The notes: generated by a model not told the origin, from the letters alone. DNA of 64,000 nt from Saccharomonospora piscinae (GCF_005862235.1 NZ_VCEK01000003.1:726079-790078); one strand, 5' to 3'. Positions 53,814 to 63,476 are shown, counted from the first letter of the stretch. Numbers and translations are program-made.

Positions 53814-54308
53814 ATGCCCCGCATCGCCGGTGTCCCGGTCCCGCAGGAGGACGTCGACGCCATCGTCGATCTCGTGGCGGGCGTGCAGCACGCCCAGCAG
53901 AACGCGCTGCCCGACGCGTTCCTGGCCGCGTTCCGGCCGGACACGATCTGGACCACCGCGCACGGTAGGCAACTGAGCGGGCTCGACGAGATCGGGCCCT
54001 TCACCCGTGCTGTGCTGCCCGGCACGATCGACCATGACGTGACCGCGACCTACGAGGCCGAGTCCATCCTGTTCCTGCGCCCCGACGTCGCCGCGGTCAA
54101 GATCCGGCAGCGGCCGGTGACGCGGGATGGTAAGCCGCTGGCTGACGTGTTCCTCGACCACGATGACCCCGCGGCGCTGGTGGCCGAGCACCCGGACGCG
54201 GTGCCGGGAACGCCGCTGTACGTGCTGGTCAAGGACGAGGGCGCGTGGCGTATCGGGGCGGCTCAGAACACCAAGGTGCTCGACCCCGAGACCCTCGCCG
54301 CGGGGTGA
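53814..54308 (+). CDS. SnoaL-like protein (SgcJ/EcaC family)
   Basis: A 164-residue protein of the NTF2-like superfamily. The segment QQNALPDAFLAAFRPDTIWTT with LSGLDEIGPFTRAVLP matches the SgcJ/EcaC group, named for antibiotic clusters; their activity is poorly known. ATG 53814 has AGGAG (53803-53807) 6 nt upstream. It is preceded by a MerR-type promoter and ends 15 bp from the convergent degV gene, so it is a single-gene unit inserted in the Rv3030-fixA interval. Confidence 0.82.
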   Translation: MPRIAGVPVPQEDVDAIVDLVAGVQHAQQNALPDAFLAAFRPDTIWTTAHGRQLSGLDEIGPFTRAVLPGTIDHDVTATYEAESILFLRPDVAAVKIRQRPVTRDGKPLADVFLDHDDPAALVAEHPDAVPGTPLYVLVKDEGAWRIGAAQNTKVLDPETLAAG

Positions 54309-54323
54309 GTACCGGCGTAGCGC

Positions 54324-55163
54324 TCAGGGCACGGGCGCGACGGTGATGCCGAGCGCGCCCGGGCCGACGTGCGCGGTGATCACCGTGCTGGCGTGGACGA
54401 GCATGATGTCGTTGAGCCGGGGAACACGTTCCCTGAGCCGCTGCACCACCGTTAGTTCACGATCGGACGGCGTCACGCACGCAACGGCGATGTCCACGGG
54501 TCGCTCACCCGCCCGTGCTACCGCCAGGTCGGTGAGCTTCGCGATCGCCCGTTTGCTGCCCGGGACCTTGCTCAGTGGTGCCACTTCGCCGTCCCGCACC
54601 GTCAGCAGCGGCTTGATCGCCATCGCGCTGCCGAGCAGCGCCGAGGCGGCTCCGATGCGCCCTCCCCGGCGCAGGTACTCCAGGGTGTCGACGTACAGCA
54701 GCTCACTGCTGGCGCGGTAGCGGCGGTCGGCGATCTGCATGACCCGCTGCGGTCCCGCTCCTGCCGCGGCGGCGCGCGCGGCGGACAGTGCCGCGAATCC
54801 GAGGCTCATGCTGGTGGTCGTGCTGTCCAGCACGTACACGGGCACCCGTACCTGTTGGGCGGCCTCGCGGGCGGCGTCCGCGGTCGCCGACAGTTTGCGC
54901 GAGATGTGCAGGCTGACGATCGCGTCGGCACCGGCGCTCACCGCGTCCTGGTAGGTCCAGAAGAACGCGCCGGGATCGGGTGGGCTGGTGCTCACGGTGT
55001 TTCCCGCGCGCAACGTCTCGACGAGTTCGGTCCGCTCGAACCGGTTTTCGTCGTCGACCCTGCCGTTCGCCCGGATCTGCAGCTGAACGGTCGTGACACC
55101 CCACTGTGCGGCCACTTGTTCGGGCAGGCAGGCGGTCGAGTCGGTGATCACTGCTACTGGCAC
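54324..55163 (-). CDS. DegV family fatty-acid-binding protein
   Basis: A 279-residue two-domain protein of the DegV family. It begins VAVITDSTACLPEQVA, the family start, with the fatty-acid-contact Thr-Ser set in STSPPDPGAFFWTYQ. LHISRKLSATADAA and LLYVDTLEYLRRGGRIG are conserved blocks. DegV/FakB proteins hold a fatty acid for its kinase FakA; no FakA homologue is next to it. The start codon is ATG 55163. It is divergent from etfB with 227 bp between, in which nothing was recognised. Confidence 0.92.
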   Translation of the reverse strand: MPVAVITDSTACLPEQVAAQWGVTTVQLQIRANGRVDDENRFERTELVETLRAGNTVSTSPPDPGAFFWTYQDAVSAGADAIVSLHISRKLSATADAAREAAQQVRVPVYVLDSTTTSMSLGFAALSAARAAAAGAGPQRVMQIADRRYRASSELLYVDTLEYLRRGGRIGAASALLGSAMAIKPLLTVRDGEVAPLSKVPGSKRAIAKLTDLAVARAGERPVDIAVACVTPSDRELTVVQRLRERVPRLNDIMLVHASTVITAHVGPGALGITVAPVP

Positions 55164-55390
55164 GTCGGCAGGTTAACCCCTTCGCGCACCCATTAGAAGC
55201 AGCGCATTGCGACTTTCGGCTCAATGGTCGTTTCGTTCCGTGTTCACGGGCGCGTCGGGCCAAGTAATGGGACGATCGTCCTGGTTAATGGGGAATCCGG
55301 GTGAACGCGGTCACCTCGGCAGGCGTAGCGTGTGGGAAACGCCGTAATCTACCGGCCAGTAACGCCTTGCGTGTGCGCCGAAGGAGACCC

Positions 55391-56176
55391 ATGACCAACA
55401 TCGTTGTCCTGGTCAAGCAGGTGCCTGACACCTACTCGGAGCGAAAGCTCAACGAGAACGACCACACCCTTGACCGCGAGTCCGCCGACGCGGTGATCGA
55501 CGAGATCAACGAGCGCGCCGTCGAGGAGGCGCTCAAGATCAAGGAAGCGGGCGAGGGCGAGGTGACCGTCCTGTGTGTCGGTCCCGACCGCGCCACCGAC
55601 GCGATCCGCAAGGCGCTGTCCATGGGCGCCGACAAGGCCGTCCACGTCTCCGACGAGGCCCTGCGCGGATCGGACCTGATCGCCACCGCCAAGGTGCTGG
55701 CCGCCGCCGTGCGCACGGTGGAGAACGTCGACCTGGTCATCGCGGGCAACGAGGCGTCCGACGGCCGGGGCGGTGCCGTCCCCGCCGTGCTGGCCGAGCT
55801 GCTCGGGATGCCGCAGCTCACCCACGCCCGCCAGGTGAGCGTCGAGGGCGGCGCCATCACGGTCGACCGGGAGACGGAGGACGGCATCACTCACCTCCAG
55901 GCCAACCTGCCCGCCGTGATCAGCGTGACCGAGAAGATCAACGAGCCGCGCTACCCGTCGTTCAAGGGCATCATGGCCGCCAAGAAGAAGCCCGTGAACA
56001 CGCTCACGGTCGCGGACCTCGGCGTCGACGCGGGTGAGGTCGGCCTCGCGAACGCCTCGTCCGTCGTGGTGGAGGCGGCTCCCAAGCCGCCGAGGACCGC
56101 GGGGCAGAAGGTCGGCGACGAGGGTGACGGCGGAGCCAAGGTCGCCGAGTACCTGGTGTCGCAGAAGCTCATCTGA
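55391..56176 (+). CDS. etfB: Electron transfer flavoprotein beta subunit
   Basis: A 261-residue ETF small subunit (FixA type). It binds AMP and, with EtfA, takes electrons from acyl-CoA dehydrogenases. Landmarks are NIVVLVKQVPDTYSERK, VIAGNEASDGRGGAVPAVLA and the C-terminal anchor GIMAAKKKPVNTL. ATG 55391 has AAGGAG (55381-55386) upstream. etfA follows after 33 bp. In Mycobacterium the same pair (Rv3029c-Rv3028c) lies beside the Rv3030-3032 block, as here. Confidence 0.96.
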   Translation: MTNIVVLVKQVPDTYSERKLNENDHTLDRESADAVIDEINERAVEEALKIKEAGEGEVTVLCVGPDRATDAIRKALSMGADKAVHVSDEALRGSDLIATAKVLAAAVRTVENVDLVIAGNEASDGRGGAVPAVLAELLGMPQLTHARQVSVEGGAITVDRETEDGITHLQANLPAVISVTEKINEPRYPSFKGIMAAKKKPVNTLTVADLGVDAGEVGLANASSVVVEAAPKPPRTAGQKVGDEGDGGAKVAEYLVSQKLI

Positions 56177-56209
56177 CCGCCGCACGACGACAGACAAGGA
56201 AACGAACTC

Positions 56210-57169
56210 ATGGCTGAAGTACTCGTCCTCGTCGACCACGTCGACGGTGAGGTCAAGAAGGTCACCTACGAACTGCTGACGGCGGCCCGCGCGCTCGGCG
56301 AGCCGTCGGCCGTCGTGGTCGGCTCGCCCGGCACCGCGGCGAAGGCCAAGGAGTCGCTGGCCGCCTACGGCGCCGCGAAGGTGTACGTGGCGGAGTCCGA
56401 CGACGCCGCCTCGTACCTGGTGACGCCCAAGGTGGACGCGCTGGCCGCGCTCGTGGAGCAGGCGCCGCCCGCCGCGGTGCTCGTCGCCGCCAGCTCGGAG
56501 GGCAAGGAGGTGTCCGGGCGGCTGGCCGTGCGGACCGGCTCCGGCTGGCTCGTCGACGCCGTGGGCGTGAACGCCGATGGCACCGTCGACCAGTCGATCT
56601 TCGGTGGGGCGTTCTCGGTGAAGGCGAAGTCCACCCGTGGCGTTCCGGTGGTCTCCGTGCGTCCGGGCGCCGTCGAGGCCGAGCAGGCCGAGGGCGCGGC
56701 GGCGGAGGAGACCGTGTCGCTGCCCGCCGTGGACCCCGCCACCTCGGCGAAGGTCACCGGCGTCGACCCGGTCGTCGGCGGCGACCGCCCCGAGCTGACC
56801 GAGGCGTCGATCGTCGTCTCCGGTGGCCGTGGTGTCGGTTCGGCGGAGAAGTTCGACGTCGTGGAGAAGCTCGCCGACTCGCTCGGCGCGGCGGTGGGCG
56901 CCTCCCGCGCCGCGGTGGACTCCGGCTACTACCCGGCCCAGTTCCAGGTCGGCCAGACCGGCAAGACCGTGTCCCCGCAGCTCTACGTCGCGCTCGGCAT
57001 CTCCGGTGCCATCCAGCACCGCGCGGGCATGCAGACGTCGAAGACCATCGTCGCGGTGAACAAGGACGCCGAGGCGCCGATCTTCGAGATCGCCGACTTC
57101 GGTGTGGTGGGCGACCTGTTCGCGGTCGCGCCGCAACTCACCGACGAGGTCGCCAAGCGCAAGGGCTGA
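56210..57169 (+). CDS. etfA: Electron transfer flavoprotein alpha subunit
   Basis: A 319-residue FAD-binding subunit (FixB type). The C-terminal FAD domain has [18 protein letters not shown], the RAAVDSG Arg contact, [19 protein letters not shown] and [16 protein letters not shown]-terminal residues 1-190 pair with EtfB. The heterodimer feeds electrons to the membrane quinone pool through an ETF dehydrogenase not seen here. It ends at a clear hairpin, so etfBA is a two-gene unit. Confidence 0.97.
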   Translation: MAEVLVLVDHVDGEVKKVTYELLTAARALGEPSAVVVGSPGTAAKAKESLAAYGAAKVYVAESDDAASYLVTPKVDALAALVEQAPPAAVLVAASSEGKEVSGRLAVRTGSGWLVDAVGVNADGTVDQSIFGGAFSVKAKSTRGVPVVSVRPGAVEAEQAEGAAAEETVSLPAVDPATSAKVTGVDPVVGGDRPELTEASIVVSGGRGVGSAEKFDVVEKLADSLGAAVGASRAAVDSGYYPAQFQVGQTGKTVSPQLYVALGISGAIQHRAGMQTSKTIVAVNKDAEAPIFEIADFGVVGDLFAVAPQLTDEVAKRKG

Positions 57170-57180
57170 TCGCCGCCCGT

Positions 57181-57222
57181 CCCGGGTGCATATCCAGTGA
57201 GTTCACCGGATATGCACCCGGG
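57181..57222 (+). terminator. Hairpin after etfA
   Basis: Perfect 15-bp stem CCCGGGTGCATATCC (57181-57195) and GGATATGCACCCGGG (57208-57222), loop of 12 nt that itself holds GTGA/TCAC. It starts 12 bp after the etfA stop. No T-run follows. Confidence 0.82.
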
Positions 57223-57274
57223 AGTCACGGCGGGCATCCTCGGCCGTCGTCCGCCGCCGTGACCATCGACTGCC

Positions 57275-58054
57275 ATGACGCGGTCACAGCTTCTGGCCAG
57301 CACCGACCGGACGAGTACCGAAACCTCCCGATACTCCCTGCTCGTCGCGCGGGACGGCGCCGAGGTGCGCGCGGCCCAGCGACTCCGCCACCACGTGTTC
57401 GCGGGTGAGTTGAACGCCCGCCTGCGAACCCGCGAACCCGGCCTCGACGTCGACCACTTCGACGAGTACTGCGACCACCTCGTCGTGCGCCACGACGCCA
57501 CCGGCGAGGTCGTGGGCACCTACCGGATGCTGCCGCCCTCCCTCGCAGCCGAGGCGGGTGGCCTCTACTGCGACTCGGAGTTCGACACCTCCGCGTTCGA
57601 CGCGCTACGGCCCTCGCTCGTGGAGACGGGCCGGTCGTGCGTCCATCCCGACCACCGGTCCGGCGCCGTGATCGGTCTGGTGTGGACGGGCATCGCGCGG
57701 TACATGATGCTGTCCGGGCACCGCTATCTGACCGGATGCGCGTCGGTGCCCCTGTCCGACGGTGGGGCCAGGGCCGCCGCCGTGTGGGACACCGTGCGCA
57801 CCCGTCACTACGCACCCGCTCAGCGCCGGGTCCGGCCGTTGAGCCCCTGGCGCGGTGTCGACGGCGTCGAGCCGGGTGCGTTCCCGCGCCCCGCCGTGCC
57901 TCCGCTGCTGCGGGGCTACCTGCGGCTCGGCGCGCTGGTGTGCGGGCCGCCCGCGCACGACCCGGAGTTCGACGTCGCCGACTTCCTCGTCCTGCTGGAC
58001 GTGCAGCGCATCGACGCGCGGTACCTCCGGTTCTTCCTGGGCGATGCGGCGTGA
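57275..58054 (+). CDS. GNAT-fold acyltransferase, OlsB/Rv3027c-like
   Basis: A 259-residue protein of the hemolysin/OlsB-type acyltransferase family, fused N-acyl GNAT fold. Typical blocks are [28 protein letters not shown] and [15 protein letters not shown] followed by LTGCASVPL. Relatives move acyl groups from ACP to ornithine or another amine to form lipids. The gene overlaps the next acyltransferase by 4 bp (GTGA 58051-58054), which suggests two steps of one lipid assembly, as in OlsB-OlsA. Same order as Rv3027c-Rv3026c. Confidence 0.85.
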   Translation: MTRSQLLASTDRTSTETSRYSLLVARDGAEVRAAQRLRHHVFAGELNARLRTREPGLDVDHFDEYCDHLVVRHDATGEVVGTYRMLPPSLAAEAGGLYCDSEFDTSAFDALRPSLVETGRSCVHPDHRSGAVIGLVWTGIARYMMLSGHRYLTGCASVPLSDGGARAAAVWDTVRTRHYAPAQRRVRPLSPWRGVDGVEPGAFPRPAVPPLLRGYLRLGALVCGPPAHDPEFDVADFLVLLDVQRIDARYLRFFLGDAA

Positions 58055-59046
58055 GCGCCGAGCCGACCTCGGCTCCGCACTGGCGGCCGGTCTCCCCGTG
58101 CGGCCCCGCGTGCCTGACGTCGCACGAGACCGACGTCGCGCTGCCCGTGCGGGCGGCTCGCACGGTGGCGCTCGTGGCGGTTCTCCTGGGCGTCCTGCTC
58201 GTCGCCGGGTCGGTGGCGGTGCTGCGCGGCTCGTGGCGCGACCGCGTGGCGCGAACCGTCTTCCGGGCGTTACTCGCCGCGTGTGGGGTCCGGCTCGTCG
58301 TGCGCGGCGACCTCGACGGTGCGGGCAGGGGAGCGCTGGTGGTGTCCAACCACATCTCGTGGCTCGACATCGTGGGCCTGAGCGCGGTGCGCCCGATGCG
58401 GGCGCTCGCGAAGCGCGAGATCGCCAGCTGGCCGGTGCTGGGCCCGCTGGTGGCCCGGTCCGGCAGCGTGTTCCTCGACCGCGACCGCCCGTCCACGTTG
58501 CCGGCCGCGGTCGCCGACGTGTCGCGGGTGTTGCGCTCGGGTGCGTTGCTCTCGGTGACACCGGAGGGCACCACCTGGTGCGGGTCCGCGTCGGGCCGCT
58601 TCCGGCCCGCCTTCTTCCAGGCCGCGATCGACGCGGGTGTGCCCGTGCGGCCGGTCGCGCTGCGCTATCGCCTGGCGTCGGGACGCGAGACCACACGGCC
58701 CGCCTTCGTGGGTACGGAGTCGCTGGTGGAGTCGGTGCGCCGGACGGTGCGCCTGCGCGGGCTGGTGCTGGAGGTGTTCGTGTGCCCGGAGATCGCGCCG
58801 GGCAGGGCCGCCGATCGCGGTGAGCTGGCCGCGCTGGCGCAGGCTTCGGTGCAGGCCGCGCTGGGCACCACGACGCTGGTGAGCACGGCGCCCGAGCGGG
58901 ATCAGGTGAGTAAGCGCTCTGTTAGTGTCGGCGCCAGTTCCCTGTCACTGGAGGAAGGACCGCCGTGCCCGCGCTGCACCACCACGACCCCGTGTTCGTG
59001 CTCGAATTCGGAGACGACGAGAACCGGTTCTCTCCGGAGTGGCTGA
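58051..59046 (+). CDS. 1-acyl-sn-glycerol-3-phosphate acyltransferase-like (PlsC/OlsA, Rv3026c-like)
   Basis: A 331-residue membrane-associated acyltransferase. One hydrophobic segment ([20 protein letters not shown]) comes before the PlsC domain. Catalytic motif NHISWLD (HX4D variant) and the substrate motif VTPEGTTW are in place. It likely completes the product of the coupled OlsB-like gene. The C-terminal 45 residues have odd composition (Ser/Thr/Cys-rich) and the frame runs 82 bp into the enoyl-CoA hydratase gene, so a former stop may have been lost; see findings. Confidence 0.85.
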   Translation: MSAEPTSAPHWRPVSPCGPACLTSHETDVALPVRAARTVALVAVLLGVLLVAGSVAVLRGSWRDRVARTVFRALLAACGVRLVVRGDLDGAGRGALVVSNHISWLDIVGLSAVRPMRALAKREIASWPVLGPLVARSGSVFLDRDRPSTLPAAVADVSRVLRSGALLSVTPEGTTWCGSASGRFRPAFFQAAIDAGVPVRPVALRYRLASGRETTRPAFVGTESLVESVRRTVRLRGLVLEVFVCPEIAPGRAADRGELAALAQASVQAALGTTTLVSTAPERDQVSKRSVSVGASSLSLEEGPPCPRCTTTTPCSCSNSETTRTGSLRSG

Positions 59047-59627
59047 CGAGTGTCCACACGATGCTGGACACCGTCTGCGAGCACGACGGCCCTTCGGCGC
59101 TGGTCACCACCGGTCTCGGAAAGTTCTACTCCAACGGGCTGGACCTGGCCTGGCTGTCGGCCAACGCCGAGCGCACCCAGCAGTACGTTGGCGAGGTCCA
59201 CGCGCTGCTCGGACGCATGCTTACGCTGCCGGTCCCCACGGTGGCCGCCGTCAACGGGCACGCCTTCGGCGCGGGCGCCATGCTCGCGATGGCCCACGAC
59301 TTCCGCGTGATGCGGACCGACCGGGGCTTCTTCTGCTTCCCGGAGGCCGACATCAACATCCCGTTCACGCCGGGAATGGCCGCGCTCATCCAGGACAAAC
59401 TGACGCCGGCGGCAGCGGTGGCCTCGATGACCACGGGGCGCCGCTTCGGCGGTCCCGAGGCGGTCGAGCTCGGCCTGGTGGACGCCGTGGCTCCGGCGGA
59501 CGACCTGGTGGAGGTGGCCACCGCGCGGGTGCGCGAGCTGGCAGGCAAGGACCGGGGCACCCTCGGCGCCATCAAGTCGACGATGTTCACCGCCGCCGTC
59601 GCCGCGCTGGAGATGCCGACGTCCTGA
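58965..59627 (+). CDS. Enoyl-CoA hydratase/isomerase-like protein
   Basis: A 220-residue crotonase-fold protein. [14 protein letters not shown] and [17 protein letters not shown] are the oxyanion-hole blocks; [18 protein letters not shown] holds the second. Compared with true hydratases (and the one at 21.3 kb) the C-terminal helices are short, and one catalytic Glu is not obvious in the GAGAMLAM segment, so an isomerase or other crotonase activity is possible. GTG 58965 follows GGAGGAAGGA (58949-58958). It overlaps the acyltransferase gene by 82 bp. Confidence 0.85.
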   Translation: MPALHHHDPVFVLEFGDDENRFSPEWLTSVHTMLDTVCEHDGPSALVTTGLGKFYSNGLDLAWLSANAERTQQYVGEVHALLGRMLTLPVPTVAAVNGHAFGAGAMLAMAHDFRVMRTDRGFFCFPEADINIPFTPGMAALIQDKLTPAAAVASMTTGRRFGGPEAVELGLVDAVAPADDLVEVATARVRELAGKDRGTLGAIKSTMFTAAVAALEMPTS

Positions 59628-59794
59628 GAGCGTGTCCCCGTCGTGGCCGTTTCCCGAGGGGTCGGCAGTGGGCTAGATTCGCAGGCGGCGTCGGCCGCCG
59701 GAAACGACCTTTCCCCGCGTCGCGCCCACAACCGAACACCGGCACCGCGCGAGTCACAAGCCGCGCGAACGGCAACGACAAGGGAGTCACGACC

Positions 59795-60880
59795 GTGACC
59801 GAGGGTGTATTCGGCCGCGAAAGCGGCCACGAACAGGTGGTCTACTGCCAGGACCAGCAGACGGGGCTCAAAGCGATCATCGCGATACACAGCACCGCGC
59901 TGGGCCCCTCACTGGGCGGAACCCGCTTCTATCCGTACGCATCGGAGCAGGACGCGCTGGAGGACGTGCTGGCGCTGTCGCAGGGCATGTCCTACAAGAA
60001 CGCGCTCGCCGGGCTGGATCTCGGCGGCGGCAAGGCCGTCATCATCGGCGATCCCGCGACCGTCAAGAGCGAGCCGCTGCTGCGCGCGTACGGCCGGTTC
60101 GTCGAATCGCTCGGTGGGCGCTACATCACCGCCTGTGACGTGGGCACCTACGTGGCCGACATGGACGTGGTCGCCAGGGAGAGCCGGTTCGTCACCGGGC
60201 GCTCTCCCGACGAGGGCGGCGCCGGGGACTCGTCCGTGCTCACCGCGTTCGGGGTCTTCCAGGGCATGCTGGCCTCGGCCGAGCACCGGTGGGGCAGCAC
60301 CGACTTGCGCGGCAGGCGCGTCGGCGTCGCGGGTGTCGGCAAGGTCGGGCGCATCCTGGTGGGTCACCTGGTCGAAGCGGGCGCGGAGGTGGTCGTCACC
60401 GACGTCGCCGACGCCGCGATCGACCGGGTGCGTGCGGCGCATCCCTCGGTGACCGCTGTGGCGAGCACAGCCGAACTGGAGACCGCCGATCTCGACATCT
60501 ACGCTCCGTGCGCGCTGGGCGGGGCACTCGACGACGACATGGTGGCGAGGTTGCGCGCCGAGATCGTGTGCGGTGCCGCGAACAACCAGCTCGCCCACCC
60601 CGGCGTGGAGAAGTTGCTGGACGAGCGGGGCATCCTCTTCGCTCCCGACTACCTGGTCAACTCCGGCGGAGTCATCCAGGTCAGCGACGAGCTGCGCGGT
60701 TTCGACTTCGAGCGCGCCAAGCGCAAGGTCAGCGACCTGTTCGCGACGACGAAGCGCGTGTATGCCCTGGCCGAGGACGAGGGCGTGCCGCCCGTGACCG
60801 CGGCCGACCGGCTCGCCGAGCGGCGCATGGCCGAGGTGTCCCGACTGCGGTCGATCGTGGGGCCGACGTCCGTGCGGTAA
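59795..60880 (+). CDS. vdh: Valine (Glu/Leu/Phe/Val family) dehydrogenase
   Basis: NAD-dependent oxidative deamination of branched-chain amino acids to 2-oxo acids. The 361 residues are near the length of Streptomyces Vdh. Conserved blocks: [35 protein letters not shown] with the two catalytic lysines, [11 protein letters not shown], the Rossmann loop GVAGVGKVG, and CGAANNQLA. Leucine or phenylalanine dehydrogenase cannot be excluded; the symbol follows actinobacterial usage. GTG 59795 has AGGGAG upstream. It would feed branched-chain acyl-CoA breakdown together with etfBA. Confidence 0.9.
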   Translation: MTEGVFGRESGHEQVVYCQDQQTGLKAIIAIHSTALGPSLGGTRFYPYASEQDALEDVLALSQGMSYKNALAGLDLGGGKAVIIGDPATVKSEPLLRAYGRFVESLGGRYITACDVGTYVADMDVVARESRFVTGRSPDEGGAGDSSVLTAFGVFQGMLASAEHRWGSTDLRGRRVGVAGVGKVGRILVGHLVEAGAEVVVTDVADAAIDRVRAAHPSVTAVASTAELETADLDIYAPCALGGALDDDMVARLRAEIVCGAANNQLAHPGVEKLLDERGILFAPDYLVNSGGVIQVSDELRGFDFERAKRKVSDLFATTKRVYALAEDEGVPPVTAADRLAERRMAEVSRLRSIVGPTSVR

Positions 60881-60893
60881 GTCGATGCTTCGC

Positions 60894-60931
60894 GACAGCG
60901 GGCGTGCACATTCGAGTGCACGCCCGCTGTC
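60894..60931. terminator. Hairpin between valine dehydrogenase and convergent DUF5302 gene
   Basis: Perfect 16-bp stem GACAGCGGGCGTGCAC (60894-60909) with GTGCACGCCCGCTGTC (60916-60931), loop 6 nt. It lies 13 bp after the dehydrogenase stop. Probably bidirectional. Confidence 0.87.
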
Positions 60932-60965
60932 CTATCTCGTGCGAACGGTTCCTGACTGCGCGAAC

Positions 60966-61160
60966 TCAGCCGCTCTTGCGGCGGAAGTCCCGCTTGTGCG
61001 AGAGCGGGCCGTGCGGGTGCGCGGCGGTGGCGCCCCGGTCGGCGTGGGACTCGCCCTTCTTGGCGTTGGCCTGCTTGCGGGCGAGCGCCTCGCGGAACCG
61101 GCGCTTCACGGCGTCGTCCTGCTCGCCCTCGCCTCGCTGCTCTGATGTCGGGTCTGACAT
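60966..61160 (-). CDS. DUF5302 small protein
   Basis: A 64-residue charged protein of the actinobacterial DUF5302 family. The core DAVKRRFREALARKQANAKK (helical and basic) and the end GPLSHKRDFRRKSG are the hallmark. Basic character suggests nucleic-acid or ribosome contact, which is inference; function unknown. ATG 61160 has GGAGG 7 nt upstream, but that site lies inside one arm of a 13-bp inverted repeat. Confidence 0.82.
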   Translation of the reverse strand: MSDPTSEQRGEGEQDDAVKRRFREALARKQANAKKGESHADRGATAAHPHGPLSHKRDFRRKSG

Positions 61161-61166
61161 GGGAAA

Positions 61167-61225
61167 CCTCCGCGAGTCGTGCGGGCGCTGACACCATCCA
61201 GCGTGGCAGGCGCGACTCGCGGAGG
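61167..61225 (-). promoter_or_regulatory. Hairpin covering the ribosome site of the DUF5302 gene
   Basis: Perfect 13-bp arms CCTCCGCGAGTCG (61167-61179) and CGACTCGCGGAGG (61213-61225) with an inner 5-bp stem CGCTG/CAGCG. On the minus strand the promoter-distal arm includes the GGAGG ribosome site. It may be the terminator of the upstream VanW gene, a translation switch, or both. Confidence 0.6.
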
Positions 61226-61245
61226 CCACCGAATTACGACTGCCC

Positions 61246-63186
61246 TCAGTCGTCCTTCTTCTTGTCCTTGCAGACGATCTTCGGCTGCGGGTTGTACTTG
61301 ACGGTCCGCTCCTCGCGGCGCACTTCCTGGCCCGTCGAGGCGTCCTTGATCACGCGCGTGTCGGTCACGGTGAAGCCCGGGGCGCCGTCGCTCGGCTGGC
61401 AGTTCTCGTCGGGACCGTCCTTCGGCTGCGGCGGAACCGGATTCGAGCGGTCGCCGGTCACGGACTCGACCTCGTAGCGCTTGGTGCCCCACAGCCGCAC
61501 CGTGATGCTCGACGGCGTCCACTCCGTCTGGATCGCCACCCCGTGCTCGCTGTCGTTGGTGAACGCCAGGTCGATCACGCTGGAGCCGTCGGGGTTCTGG
61601 AACACCGTGGCCTCGCGGCCCTCGGGGTACCGGCTGATGTAGTAGCTGTGCTCTTGGTGACCCGCGTCCTTCATGCCCGCGAAGTAGTACGCGTTGTACA
61701 GCGTGGTGGCGAACTGGGAGATCCCGCCGCCGACGGCCTTGCCCGGAGCGCCGTCCTTGATGATGCCGGCCTCGACGTAGCCCTGTTCCTTGGTGCGGGG
61801 GCCGGTGTGCTGGTTGAGGCTGAACGTCTCACCTGGCTTCACGATGGCCCCGTTGACTTCCTCGGCCACGACGCGGATGTTGACACCGGAGTCGGCGGCG
61901 AAGTTCTCCGTGCGGAACTCGCCGATGACCTCCTTGATGCCCAGCCCCTCGGCCTCCTCGGTGGTGATCTCGGCGGGCTGCTTCTCGTAGGTCGCGGTCA
62001 GCTCCCGGCCTTCGGGCTGCTTGAGCACGTCGAGCAGCGGCTTCAGCGTCTCGTCCCACTTGATCTGGTTGCCGTCCTCGGACGGCTGCACCGCCGGCTT
62101 GCCACCCTCGAAGACGATCGTGGCGTCCTTGCCCTTCTGCTCCGTCTCGGCGAGCTCGGGCTCGACTCCCGCGATGATCTTCTTCTGATCGATCTTGGGG
62201 ACCAGCGAGCCGTTCTTGGCCTCGAACGACAGGCCCTCGGCGATCTCCGCCGGTTCGAGCGTGCCGTCGGCGCCCTCGCCGCGGACCACGACGGGCCCGG
62301 ACATGGCGGGCTGAGCCACCTCGCGCAGCGTCCGCTGCACCTCTTCCATCGGCACCGTCACCGGGGTCGACGCGACCGGCAGCGAGAGCTGCTCGCCCGA
62401 CGCCCAGTGGGTGAGGATCGTGTCGCGGGCCTGGTCGCCCTCCAGCTGCTGACCCTGCTTCGGCTCGACCGGCTTGGCCTGCGCGTTCTCGAAGGCGATG
62501 TTGCCCTCGACCGGCTCCTGGTCGATGTCCTTGCGCAGTGCCTTCATGGCGTTGTCGAACTGGTTCGGCTCGGCCTGGGTGACCACGCCCAGCTCGGTCG
62601 TGCTGAAGAACGAGCCGATCCGGGTGAACGGATTGAGCGGCTGGTCGCCCGCCTGCTCCAGCGTCGCGTTCCAGTCGAGCGCGAGGCCCGCCTGCTTGGG
62701 GTCGAGCTCGCCCGACACCTCGCCCGCCGTGTACGCGACGGGCTCGTTGAGCCTCGGCTCGATCTGTTCGCGCAGCTCGTCCTCGGCCTCCGAGTGGCTC
62801 ATGCCGCCGACCTCGACGCCCGCCACGCTCACGCCGCGGGGAATGTCACCGTTGGTCACCAGCAGGTCGAATCCGTACAGCAGGACGAGGAAGCCGAACA
62901 CGGCCGCGGCGACGATCGCGGGCCTGCGCCAGCGAGGCTGCCCGGCGGAGTCCTGTGGTCCGTTCGGAGGACCTGGTGGTGGGTTTCCACCGGCACCACC
63001 GAAGGCTCCCGCGGGTGCGAACTGCTGCGTCGCCGCGTCGTACTGTTCAGTAGGCGCATCCTGTGCGCCGAAATACTGAGTGCGTGCGGTGGCGTTCGGG
63101 TCCGGCGGACCCTGTTGCTCAGTGACTCGCGGAAGTATGTCCGTCTGGTCGCTGTGCGATTCGGGCCACTGGCGATCCTGCTGCAA
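61246..63186 (-). CDS. VanW family membrane protein with YoaR-like domains
   Basis: A 646-residue envelope protein. Residues 1-85 are cytoplasmic and rich in Gln, Pro and Gly; the one membrane helix is about 88-108 (PAIVAAAVFGFLVLLYGF). Outside are two YoaR/peptidoglycan-binding-4 type repeats and then the VanW domain (about 415-545) with FRTENFAADSGVNIRVVA and GGGISQFATTLYNAYYFAG. The tail is polar. VanW proteins occur near vancomycin-resistance genes but their activity is unknown. TTG 63186 is used because GGAGGGG lies 5 nt upstream; no ATG or GTG fits. Confidence 0.85.
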   Translation of the reverse strand: MQQDRQWPESHSDQTDILPRVTEQQGPPDPNATARTQYFGAQDAPTEQYDAATQQFAPAGAFGGAGGNPPPGPPNGPQDSAGQPRWRRPAIVAAAVFGFLVLLYGFDLLVTNGDIPRGVSVAGVEVGGMSHSEAEDELREQIEPRLNEPVAYTAGEVSGELDPKQAGLALDWNATLEQAGDQPLNPFTRIGSFFSTTELGVVTQAEPNQFDNAMKALRKDIDQEPVEGNIAFENAQAKPVEPKQGQQLEGDQARDTILTHWASGEQLSLPVASTPVTVPMEEVQRTLREVAQPAMSGPVVVRGEGADGTLEPAEIAEGLSFEAKNGSLVPKIDQKKIIAGVEPELAETEQKGKDATIVFEGGKPAVQPSEDGNQIKWDETLKPLLDVLKQPEGRELTATYEKQPAEITTEEAEGLGIKEVIGEFRTENFAADSGVNIRVVAEEVNGAIVKPGETFSLNQHTGPRTKEQGYVEAGIIKDGAPGKAVGGGISQFATTLYNAYYFAGMKDAGHQEHSYYISRYPEGREATVFQNPDGSSVIDLAFTNDSEHGVAIQTEWTPSSITVRLWGTKRYEVESVTGDRSNPVPPQPKDGPDENCQPSDGAPGFTVTDTRVIKDASTGQEVRREERTVKYNPQPKIVCKDKKKDD

Positions 63187-63476
63187 GGCAACCCCTCCAC
63201 GTCCGGCGTCGACAGGCCAGGACTCCGCAGGCCAAGATACGGGTGGCCGCCGTCGCCGTGCCACGAACCCCCCTCGAGTGACCAAGGTCGCATCGTCGCA
63301 GGTCATGGCGGTGGCTGTCGGTCCAAATGCCCGTGGGGGGCCGGAATTGACGCGCGGTGGGTGAGGTACCAGTTTGATTTCATTGCGATCGCCGTGCGCC
63401 GGGTATCCGGCCGGAGATCGCTTCCGGCGCCGTCGAGCTGAACCAAATGCCGGAAACGCACCGCAGGGAGGCTTTT

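Noticed and set aside
58908-58935. TetR/FadR-type operator (AGCGCT centre) before the enoyl-CoA hydratase gene
   Set aside because: Only the central AGCGCT is symmetric; the flanks do not pair and the site lies within the acyltransferase frame.
61543-63441. A 632-codon plus-strand open frame opposite the VanW gene
   Set aside because: Shadow; Leu/Asp/Val-rich without structure, while the minus-strand VanW domain is clear.
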